From assembly GCF_003697785.1 (NCBI RefSeq), contig NZ_QOKZ01000003.1, positions 124,001 through 188,000 on the forward strand: 64,000 nucleotides of DNA, read 5' to 3'. Below, piece after piece: positions 54,540 to 64,000 of this stretch (within the stretch, counting starts at the first letter, position 1; each line of letters opens with the position of its first letter). The position numbers were made by a program, and so were the translations under genes. The notes under the pieces were generated by a model that worked only from the letters and a program-made list of their open reading frames with translations, did no database searches and was not told the origin of the DNA. Origin of the DNA: Paracoccus alkanivorans. GTDB taxonomy: Bacteria; Pseudomonadota; Alphaproteobacteria; Rhodobacterales; Rhodobacteraceae.

Positions 54540-54862
54540 TGAAATGGCATCACGTTCAGGCAAACTGGTCTGCTTTCTACGAGGCCATCGCGGATAAATG
54601 GCCCGAGGTCGACGAGGCCGATCTGGACGAGATCGATGGCGATCAGCGTGCCTTCATCGCCTATCTGGCCGAAGCGACCGGGCAGGAGCCCGCGGAAATA
54701 CGGGAAGAATTGCGCGAATGGCTGAGAGGAGAGATCCCATCGGACATCGTCATGGACCCGATCCACGATAACCACTCCATCGCGCTCAGTTCGAAATACG
54801 TGAACGAGGGCGAGGATGAATATGACGACGACGCCCATTTCGGTGACGATCAGGACGACTAA
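54539..54862 (+). CDS. CsbD-like stress protein
   Basis: A 107-residue acidic protein. MKWHHVQANWSAFYEAIADKWPEVDEADLDEIDGDQRAFIAYLAEATG has the CsbD layout (N/K-W-x-x-V-x-x-N-W-x-x-F, then K-W, then D-L-D-x-I-x-G), extended by an acidic tail (EGEDEYDDDAHFGDDQDD). CsbD proteins rise in general stress; the activity is unknown. It is coupled to the entericidin-like gene, forming a stress cassette behind the peptide receptor. Confidence 0.7.
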   Translation: MKWHHVQANWSAFYEAIADKWPEVDEADLDEIDGDQRAFIAYLAEATGQEPAEIREELREWLRGEIPSDIVMDPIHDNHSIALSSKYVNEGEDEYDDDAHFGDDQDD

Positions 54863-55053
54863 GAGCCTCGCCATCCGCTACCTGACAGACAAGCCGGCGC
54901 CGGTCAGTGCCCCATCAGTTCATGATGAACCATCATCGATTTGACTGCCTGGTCAATCAGAAGCCGGCGGTCATTTCAGGTTGAGCAATTACAGGCGATC
55001 TGACAAAGGCTGCACGAGTGCGAAAAGTGACGGCAAGCGGAAGGGCGGCCGCA

Positions 55054-55941
55054 ATGACCAATATTGTGAAAATCGCCGTGGGCAGCATCGTCGTGGGCTT
55101 CGTGGTATTGGCACTGAAGCTGCTGGCATGGTGGATGACCGGCTCTGTCGCGCTGCTGTCGGATGCGCTGGAAAGCACGGTCAATGTCGCCACTGCCATC
55201 GCCGCCCTGATCGCCATCCGCGTCGCCGCCCGCCCTGCGGATGCCAGCCACCCCTATGGCCACCACAAGGCGGAATTCTTCAGCGCGGTGCTGGAGGGCG
55301 TCATGATCATCCTCGCGGCCTTGCTGATCATGCGCGAGGCCTATCTGGGCTTTCGCACCCCGCCTGAGCTCGACGCTCCATTCCCGGGCCTGGCGGTCAA
55401 TGCGGTCGCAGGCGTTCTCAACGCGATCTGGTGCCGGGTGTTGATATCGCGCGGAGGGCGGCTTGGCTCCCCTGCCCTGGTTGCGGATGGCAGGCATCTG
55501 CTGACCGATGTGATCACCTCGGGCGCGGTGCTGCTGGGGGTTGTGCTTGCCGTGACGACCGGCTGGACCGTTCTGGATCCGCTTCTGGCCGGGCTGGTCG
55601 GGCTGAATATCCTTTGGACCGGCTGGAAACTGACCGCCTCGTCGCTTAGCGGGCTGATGGACGAAGCGGTATCGGACGAGACGCTGGAACTGATCCGGGA
55701 TGTGATCTCGGACCGCGCGACCGGAGCCATCGAGGCCCATGACCTGCGCACCCGCCATGCCGGGCGTGTGACCTTCATCGATTTCCATCTAGTCGTGGAT
55801 GGCCAGACCACCGTGGACGACGCACATGGCATCTGCGACCGGATCGAGCAATCACTGCTTGCGAAACTACCCGAGGCGCAGATCACCATCCATGTCGAGC
55901 CGGAACATATGGCCAAGCATTCCGGCGTTCTGGTGCTGTAG
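55054..55941 (+). CDS. Cation diffusion facilitator transporter
   Basis: A 295-residue CDF protein with six helices. Metal-binding residues are seen in SDALES (helix 2) and LVADGRHLLTDVITS (helix 5), and the cytoplasmic HPYGHHKAEFFSA loop is diagnostic. A C-terminal metallochaperone-like domain has HDLRTRHAGRVTFIDFHLVVDG and QITIHVEPEH. It exports Zn2+, Fe2+ or similar ions against protons. ATG 55054, after GGAAGG, is used; the GTG at 55018 is an alternative. Confidence 0.92.
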   Translation: MTNIVKIAVGSIVVGFVVLALKLLAWWMTGSVALLSDALESTVNVATAIAALIAIRVAARPADASHPYGHHKAEFFSAVLEGVMIILAALLIMREAYLGFRTPPELDAPFPGLAVNAVAGVLNAIWCRVLISRGGRLGSPALVADGRHLLTDVITSGAVLLGVVLAVTTGWTVLDPLLAGLVGLNILWTGWKLTASSLSGLMDEAVSDETLELIRDVISDRATGAIEAHDLRTRHAGRVTFIDFHLVVDGQTTVDDAHGICDRIEQSLLAKLPEAQITIHVEPEHMAKHSGVLVL

Positions 55942-55954
55942 CGGCTCCCGGGCG

Positions 55955-56692
55955 TCAGACATTCAGCGAAATAATGAAGTCCCGATCCGCCGGACGCGCC
56001 CAATAGGCCAACCCGCCCCGGGTAAAGCAATGCCCATATCCTGCCCCGGTCAGCAGGTCGGCACAATTCTCCAGGTTGTCTTCGACCAGGATGATCGGCT
56101 CGAATCGTCCTATCGTCGCCATGCCCCCATTCAGCACGCTGCTTTCATGGCCCTCGACGTCCAACTGGATCAAGCAGAGGTCCTCGAAGGGTAAATCATC
56201 GATCCTGAATGTCGGCACAAGCTCTGACCGGCCCTCATGCTTATCCTAAAAGCCCGATGCACCGCCCAAGAATTTTCCGTCCGCGTCATGCGTCGCGATC
56301 TCCGTCAGGCCATTGCGGTCCGAAAGGGCTCCATTGACCAAGATGACATTGCTTAAACCAAGCCTCTCGGCATTCTTCTTGGCCAGAAAGAAATTCTCGA
56401 GTACCGGTTCAAAGGCATAGAGTGTCTTCGCCGAACGTGAGTAAGTATGCAGCATATCACCGAAAAACGTGCCCGCATGAATCGCCGCACCGTTTTTCCT
56501 GTAGTCGAGTATCTTTTTGAAGCTGAGATGGGAAAACGGCTCGTAATATCGGCCTGCAAGGCTCTTCCGCACTGCGGGGCGGTGGGTGGCCCTGCGCGGC
56601 ACGTCCAGTTCGATTTCATATCCAAGCTGATCATGACGCACTCGCACCCTGACGATCGGTATCTTGTAAACATCCCGGGTTACGACACTCAT
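55955..56692 (-). pseudogene. FkbM-family methyltransferase interrupted by an in-frame TAG
   Basis: Two reading-frame pieces in the same frame join across a single TAG at 56246-56248. The first piece carries AIHAGTFFGDMLHTYSRSAKTLYAFEPVLENFFLAKKNAERL, the SAM-binding part of FkbM. The second carries IDDLPFEDLCLIQLDVEGHESSVLNGG, the diagnostic FkbM end. With TAG read as sense (TGG tryptophan is one base away) the protein would be about 245 residues. The first residues start at ATG 56692. GC is somewhat lower than the neighbours. FkbM enzymes methylate sugar or polyketide hydroxyls. A sequencing error is the alternative to a true nonsense mutation. Confidence 0.75.
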
Positions 56693-56794
56693 CCTGAACC
56701 TCCCGCATTCCGGATCACCTGATGACAAGACCAGCCTGCCATGGATATTGCGGTTTCGTCGTCCGGTCCGGAACCGGAGGAAAGGCACATACCT

Positions 56795-57580
56795 TCAGGC
56801 CGCCAGCCGCAGCCAGACCGGCACGTGGTCACTTGGTTTCTCGGCTGCGCGGGCTTCACGGTCCACGCCGGTTTCGGCCAGCAGATCGGCGGCTTGCGGC
56901 GACAGCAGCAGGTGATCTATCCGAATACCGTCATCCTTGTTCCAGGCGCCGCCCTGGAAATCCCAGAAGGTGAAAGGCCCGCGTGCAGACCACGGATCGC
57001 GGATGCGGATCGCATCGGTCCAGCCTTGCCACTGGATGGCCCGCAGCATGGCGCGGCTTTGCGGCAGGAACAGCGCGTCATCCACCCATTTGCCGGGATT
57101 GGCGGCATCGCGCGGCTCGGGGATGATGTTGTAGTCGCCCAGCATCACCACCGGCATTTCACTGGCAAGCAATTCCGCAGCCCGTATTCGCAAACGCTCC
57201 ATCCATGCCAGTTTGTAATCGTATTTCGGCCCCGGCACCGGGTTGCCATTGGGCAGATACAAGCCCGCGATCCGCACCGCCTTTTCCCCGGTAACGGTCG
57301 CCTCGATATAGCGCGCCTGCTCGTCCCCGTCGTCGCCGGGCAGGCCGCACATCACATCCTCCAAAGGCAATTTCGACAGGATGGCGACACCGTTGAAACC
57401 CTTTTGCCCATGGGTTTCGATATTCCAGCCCAGATCCTCGAAATGCGCGCGCGGGAAGGCCTCGTCGAGAGATTTGATCTCTTGCAGGACCACGACATCC
57501 GCCCCGGCCGCGTTCAGCCAGTCGGTCAACGCCGCGATCCGCGCCTTGATACCGTTGATATTGAAAGATGCGATCTTCAT
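56795..57580 (-). CDS. xth: Exodeoxyribonuclease III
   Basis: A 261-residue AP endonuclease/3'-5' exonuclease of base excision repair. Seen: MKIASFNINGIKARI, VVVLQEIKS (metal glutamate), GLYLPNGNPV, GDYNIIPE and KPSDHVPVW (catalytic Asp-His pair). ATG 57580 gives the conserved start. Single gene between the FkbM remnant and an outer-membrane gene. Confidence 0.94.
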   Translation of the reverse strand: MKIASFNINGIKARIAALTDWLNAAGADVVVLQEIKSLDEAFPRAHFEDLGWNIETHGQKGFNGVAILSKLPLEDVMCGLPGDDGDEQARYIEATVTGEKAVRIAGLYLPNGNPVPGPKYDYKLAWMERLRIRAAELLASEMPVVMLGDYNIIPEPRDAANPGKWVDDALFLPQSRAMLRAIQWQGWTDAIRIRDPWSARGPFTFWDFQGGAWNKDDGIRIDHLLLSPQAADLLAETGVDREARAAEKPSDHVPVWLRLAA

Positions 57581-57716
57581 GCCGGCATCTTGGGCGGACT
57601 GGGCAGGAATGGCAACGGGCAAAAACCTGCGGCTGCTGCCTCCAACAAAAAAGCAGCGCAAACGGGCCGCTTTCCTTGTACTTCATCCCATGCGCCGGAT
57701 ACTGCCCAGCCCCTGT

Positions 57717-58298
57717 TCAGAAATGATACGATGCCCGTAGTTGGAACAAGTTGAAGTCAATATTGGCCCTATTCCTAGCGACCTCATCTTCTTCTTTATA
57801 ATGCTGCTTGCTGTATTCAGCGCCCAACGTAAAACCTCCTGTCACTTTGAAATCAACGCCAGCCCCGAATACGTAGCCGTCACTCGAAGAATCGTTGTCG
57901 AACGAAACGCGGGCCGTGCCAAAAGTCACATAAGGCAGAAAGCGGTCAAGGTCATAACCAACGCGCGTTTTCACCAAGAGGTTATCAAGCTTGATGGTTT
58001 CGCCGTCTGCGCTCGCAGAGATGCGAGCATGAGCCAATTCGGCACCAACAACGACCCGACTGTAGTCGCCCTGATAGCCGATATGCAGACCGGGGCCGAC
58101 AAGATCCAAGTCAAACTTCTCGTCCTGGTTATCCAAGATTATTTCGGAAGAACCTTTTTCATACTGGATACCGGCATAAAAACCCGCCCAGTCATGATCC
58201 GATCCGGTCGATCCGATGGCAGTCGGGGATGCGTAACCGGCGGAAAGCGCCGGTGTCGCCGCACAGATTGCAGCGGCAACTACATTGGACAGTTTCAT
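57717..58298 (-). CDS. Outer membrane beta-barrel protein, Omp25/OmpA-barrel type
   Basis: A 193-residue protein with a signal peptide (MKLSNVVAAAICAATPALSAG), alternating beta strands such as WAGFYAGIQYEKG and GPGLHIGYQGDY, and the terminal RASYHF ending in phenylalanine, which fits an eight-stranded barrel. It lacks a periplasmic OmpA domain. GGAG lies 7 bp upstream of ATG 58298. Its GC is about 45 percent in the line I counted, well below the neighbours, which suggests recent acquisition. Confidence 0.83.
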   Translation of the reverse strand: MKLSNVVAAAICAATPALSAGYASPTAIGSTGSDHDWAGFYAGIQYEKGSSEIILDNQDEKFDLDLVGPGLHIGYQGDYSRVVVGAELAHARISASADGETIKLDNLLVKTRVGYDLDRFLPYVTFGTARVSFDNDSSSDGYVFGAGVDFKVTGGFTLGAEYSKQHYKEEDEVARNRANIDFNLFQLRASYHF

Positions 58299-58408
58299 TC
58301 TTTCTCCATTCAACGTCACTCACGTCAAATGGATTTGTCCCGCAAATAGATAAACAAAGAGTATATGATTGCGAGTTCGGTTTGGCTCAGACCGCAACCC
58401 TTATCCCG

Positions 58409-58732
58409 TTACAAAGAAAATGACGTTCCGCAGCCGCAGCTCGAGGTCACGTTCGGGTTGTCGATGGTGAAACGCGCGCCGATCAGTTCGTCGGTGAAAT
58501 CGATCACCGCACCGGCCAGATAGGGCAGCGATACCGGATCGACCACGACCTTCTGGCCACCGCCTTCCAGCACAAGATCATCCTCCTCGGCCTTGTCCAG
58601 CCGGATGTCATACTGAAAACCCGAGCATCCGCCGCCCGCCACCGCCACTCGCAGGGGGCGGATCTCGCCCGAGATATTGATCTCGGCAAGCTGGGCGAAT
58701 GCGCGTTCTGTCACTTTTGGAGGCACGTTCAT
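58409..58732 (-). CDS. A-type iron-sulfur assembly protein (HesB/IscA/ErpA)
   Basis: A 107-residue protein with the three conserved cysteines of the family, in GGGCSGFQYDI and the C-terminal SCGCGTSF. It carries Fe-S clusters to apoproteins such as IspG or respiratory enzymes. It has no Isc/Suf neighbours; the divergent gene encodes a dNTPase-like protein. Confidence 0.93.
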   Translation of the reverse strand: MNVPPKVTERAFAQLAEINISGEIRPLRVAVAGGGCSGFQYDIRLDKAEEDDLVLEGGGQKVVVDPVSLPYLAGAVIDFTDELIGARFTIDNPNVTSSCGCGTSFSL

Positions 58733-58801
58733 GGGGCGTTCCCGTTCTCAAAGACACGCATGGAATATAGGCTTGCCGCGCATCTCTCGCAAGGATGGTC
58801 C

Positions 58802-59986
58802 ATGACTGCGCCCTATGCCTGCCAGCCCCAAGACAGCCGCGGCCGCCTCTGGCCCGAACGCATGTCGACCTTCCGTTCGCCATGGCAGCGCGACCGGGAC
58901 CGGATCATCCATTCCTCGGCCTTCCGGCGGCTGAAGCACAAGACGCAGGTCTTTGTCGAGCATGACGGCAAGGAATATCGTGGCGATTATTTCCGCACCC
59001 GCCTGACCCACACGATCGAGGTCGCGCAGGTCGCCCGCACCATTGCCGGGGCGCTGGATCTGAACACCGATCTGGCCGAGGCCGTGGCGCTGGCCCATGA
59101 TCTTGGCCATCCGCCCTTTGGTCATACCGGCGAGGATGCGCTGGCCGCGCTGATGGAGCCTTATGGCGGCTTCGATCACAACGCGCAGGCGCTGCGCATC
59201 GTCACGCGGCTGGAACGGCATTACGCAGATTTCGACGGGCTCAACCTGACATGGGAGACGCTGGAGGGTATCGCCAAGCATAACGGTCCCATATTGGACC
59301 GGGATGACGCGGGTGATCCCGTCCCCTCGCCGCTGCCCTATGCACTGGCCGAAGTCGATGCAGCCTGGGACCTGGAACTGCACACGAATGCCAGCGCCGA
59401 GGCGCAGGTGGCGGCGGTGGCCGATGACGTCGCCTATAACCATCACGACCTGCATGACGGGCTGCGCGCCGAATTGTTCACCGAAGAGGAACTGGCGGAA
59501 CTGCCGGTCATCGGCCCGGCCTTCGCCGAAGTTGACCGTCTCCATCCCGGCCTCGACCGGATGCGGCGGCGGCACGAAGCGCTGCGGCGTGTATTCGGCG
59601 TCATGGTCGAGGATGTGATCGCGGTAGCCGAAAACCGTCTGGCCGGGTTGCAACCGCAATCGGCGCAGGAAATCCGCGACATGGAGGGGCCGATCATTCG
59701 CTTCTCGAAACCGCTTTATCAGAATATCAAGGCCATCAAGTCCTTCCTGTTCCAGCGGATGTATCGCGCGCCCTCGGTCGTCGATGAACGCCACCGCGTC
59801 ACGAAAATCGTCAACGAGATGTTCCCGCTCTTCATGAAGGATCCTGCGAAGATGCCCGAAAGCTGGCAGCGTGCCATCCTGCAAGCTGGCGATGAAACGG
59901 AGCGCGCCCGAATCGTTCTCGACTATGTCGCAGGGATGACCGACCGCTATGCCATTGCCGAACATCAGCGCCTGTTCCCGGGGTAA
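58802..59986 (+). CDS. dGTPase-like HD-domain deoxynucleotide triphosphohydrolase
   Basis: A 394-residue protein of the Dgt/dNTPase family. The HD metal site is visible as RTRLTHTIEVAQVA, ALAHDLGHPPFGHTGE and DVAYNHHDLHD. FRSPWQRDRDRIIHSSAFRRLKHKTQVF is the family N-terminus. It removes triphosphate from dNTPs, lowering pools and possibly limiting phage replication. ATG 58802 is used. It shares a short region with the divergent iron-sulfur gene. Confidence 0.9.
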   Translation: MTAPYACQPQDSRGRLWPERMSTFRSPWQRDRDRIIHSSAFRRLKHKTQVFVEHDGKEYRGDYFRTRLTHTIEVAQVARTIAGALDLNTDLAEAVALAHDLGHPPFGHTGEDALAALMEPYGGFDHNAQALRIVTRLERHYADFDGLNLTWETLEGIAKHNGPILDRDDAGDPVPSPLPYALAEVDAAWDLELHTNASAEAQVAAVADDVAYNHHDLHDGLRAELFTEEELAELPVIGPAFAEVDRLHPGLDRMRRRHEALRRVFGVMVEDVIAVAENRLAGLQPQSAQEIRDMEGPIIRFSKPLYQNIKAIKSFLFQRMYRAPSVVDERHRVTKIVNEMFPLFMKDPAKMPESWQRAILQAGDETERARIVLDYVAGMTDRYAIAEHQRLFPG

Positions 59987-60113
59987 GCGATCCGGGACAC
60001 GCCGGGAGCTTAACGGATTATCAACGCCACTCATGATCTTGTAGAAAATTATGAATTTGCGGACAGCTCGATCACTCCCTATGTTGCGGGCTTCCTGACC
60101 AAGGGTGACGACC

Positions 60114-61149
60114 ATGACCGGCAGACTGACTCCCTCCCCCGTATTCAAGGCGCTGAACAGCGCCGCAGCCGAGCGTATCCTGATCCTCGACGGCGCAATG
60201 GGCACTCAGATCCAGGCCCTGGGGCTGGACGAGGACGACTATACCGGGCGCGCATCGGGCCATGCCTGCCGCCATCATTCCGAGCATCCGCAGAAGGGCA
60301 ATAACGACCTGTTGATCCTGACGCAGCCCGAAGCGGTCGAGGAGATCCATTACCGCTATGCCAAGGCGGGCGCCGATATTGTCGAGACGAACACATTCTC
60401 GTCAACCACGATCGCGCAGGCCGATTACGGGCTGCAATCGGCGGTGCATGACCTGAATGCCGAGGGCGCGCGCGTCGTGCGCCGGGCACTGGACCGTGCC
60501 ACGGCCGAGGACGGCAAGCCCCGTTTCGTCGCCGGGGCACTGGGGCCGACCAACCGGACCGCCTCGATCAGCCCGGACGTGAACGATCCGGGCTTTCGCG
60601 CCGTGACCTTCGACGAGCTTCGTATCGCCTATCTGCAACAGGCGACGGGGTTGATCGAGGGCGGCGCGGATATCCTGCTGATCGAGACGATCTTCGACAC
60701 ACTGAACGCCAAGGCCGCCATCTTCGCCTGCCTTCAGGCGATGGAGGCGCATGGACAGGCGCTGCCGCTGATGATCTCGGGCACGATCACCGATGCTTCG
60801 GGGCGCACCCTGTCGGGGCAGACGCCGACGGCCTTCTGGCATTCCGTCAGCCATGCGCGGCCCTGGACGGTGGGGCTGAATTGCGCGCTTGGTGCCGCCG
60901 CCATGCGTCCGCACCTGGCCGAGATGGCCGGGGTGGCCGACACGCTGATCTGCGCCTACCCCAATGCCGGGCTGCCCAACGCCTTCGGCCAATATGACGA
61001 AGGCCCGCAGGATACCGCCGAACAGGTGGCCGAATTCGCCCGCGAAGGGCTGGTGAATGTCGTCGGCGGTTGCTGCGGCACGACCCCCGAACATATCTCT
61101 GCCATCGCCGAGGCCGTGGCCGAATTCAGCCCGCGAAAGGTTCCCGAAT

Positions 61150-61157
<8 letters not shown>
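60114..61157 (+). CDS. Methionine synthase, homocysteine-binding module (split MetH)
   Basis: A 347-residue stand-alone homocysteine S-methyltransferase domain. Zinc cysteines occur as VGLNCALG (Cys257) and [10 protein letters not shown] (Cys320, Cys321). [19 protein letters not shown] near the start and [15 protein letters not shown] match the N-terminal part of MetH. In single-chain MetH this is residues 1-350. Here it ends with a stop overlapping the next gene by 8 bp. ATG 60114 is chosen; a GTG at 60105 is possible. Confidence 0.93.
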
Positions 61158-63861
<2,704 letters not shown>

Positions 63862-63880
63862 CCGGACTGGTCACCGCGCA

Positions 63881-63898
63881 TTCTTCTTTGTCCAAATA
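63881..63898 (+). repeat. TTCTTCTTTGTCCAAATA direct repeat, copy 2
   Basis: An exact copy of 51160-51177, 20 bp downstream of the metH stop; see copy 1. Confidence 0.6.
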
Positions 63899-63923
63899 TC
63901 TCAGACAGACGATATGGAAAATA

Positions 63924-64000
63924 TGGCGGACCCGGGACGATTCGAACGCCCGACCCCCAGATTCGTAGTCTGGTGCTCTATCCAGCTGAGCTACGGGTCC
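63924..64000 (-). tRNA. tRNA-Arg (anticodon ACG)
   Basis: A complete cloverleaf on the minus strand. GGACCCG (5' end at 64000) pairs with CGGGTCC, the anticodon loop CTACGAA gives ACG, the T-arm reads GCGTTCGAATC, and CCA is encoded at 63924-63926. It ends exactly at the window edge. Confidence 0.95.

Overview
The window reads as a chromosomal segment of an alphaproteobacterium of the Rhodobacteraceae, most likely Paracoccus or a close relative. The evidence is high GC (roughly two thirds), strong GC bias at third codon positions, and family-typical gene neighbourhoods: hisC with tyrosine-branch prephenate dehydrogenase, pyrC-pyrE-dnaB, accB-accC-aat-DUF2155-NDUFA12, and a two-gene methionine synthase. 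The species assignment is inference; no rRNA gene is present.

Left core, 1 to about 19.7 kb: the end of an SMR transporter; a MotA/ExbB-like plus OmpA/MotB-like membrane pair; a ChaC-type cyclotransferase; prephenate dehydrogenase and HisC; ribosomal protein S4 with its terminator; xylulokinase; the pyrimidine genes pyrC-pyrE; replicative helicase DnaB; a Bcr/CflA efflux pump; a short-chain acyl-CoA-type regulator with two TTTGCAAA palindromes in front of its likely GTG start; an M23 metallopeptidase overlapping a bactofilin; and an L-lactate permease.

Mobile region, 20.0 to 37.8 kb: an integrated phage-like element in tRNA-Leu(CAA). A 45-bp core of the tRNA 3' half is repeated at 20017-20061 and 37736-37780. 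It carries an integrase, an excisionase-like protein, small early genes, an AT-rich divergent control region between two ribbon-helix-helix-type proteins, a plus-strand accessory island (RelE/ParE-type toxin-antitoxin plus a low-GC unknown gene), and a minus-strand block with primase-polymerase, portal, a fused protease-capsid protein, HNH nuclease, two tail-tube-like proteins, connectors, both terminase subunits, tape measure and a tail-assembly-chaperone-like protein. No tail tip, baseplate, receptor-binding or lysis gene was found in these 17.8 kb, so it is either a remnant or a satellite that borrows tail tips and lysis from a helper.

Right core, 37.8 to 64 kb: histidine genes hisA-hisF-hisE; acetyl-CoA carboxylase subunits; aat; DUF2155 and the complex I accessory subunit NDUFA12; a PepSY/two-component locus with an 11-bp direct repeat upstream; thyX, gloA, a MarR regulator, sdhE, an aspartate aminotransferase and 3-hydroxybutyrate dehydrogenase; a strong candidate small RNA or leader at 52354-52426; an oligopeptide-binding protein followed by entericidin-like and CsbD-like small genes; a CDF transporter; an FkbM methyltransferase broken by an amber codon; exonuclease III, an outer-membrane barrel, an IscA-type protein, a dGTPase-like HD hydrolase, split MetH, and tRNA-Arg(ACG) at the edge.

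The points most worth a second look are the element and its switch and accessory island, the 52.4 kb small RNA, the TTTGCAAA operator pair, and the 11-bp repeat before the two-component operon. All family names come from sequence recognition without database searches.
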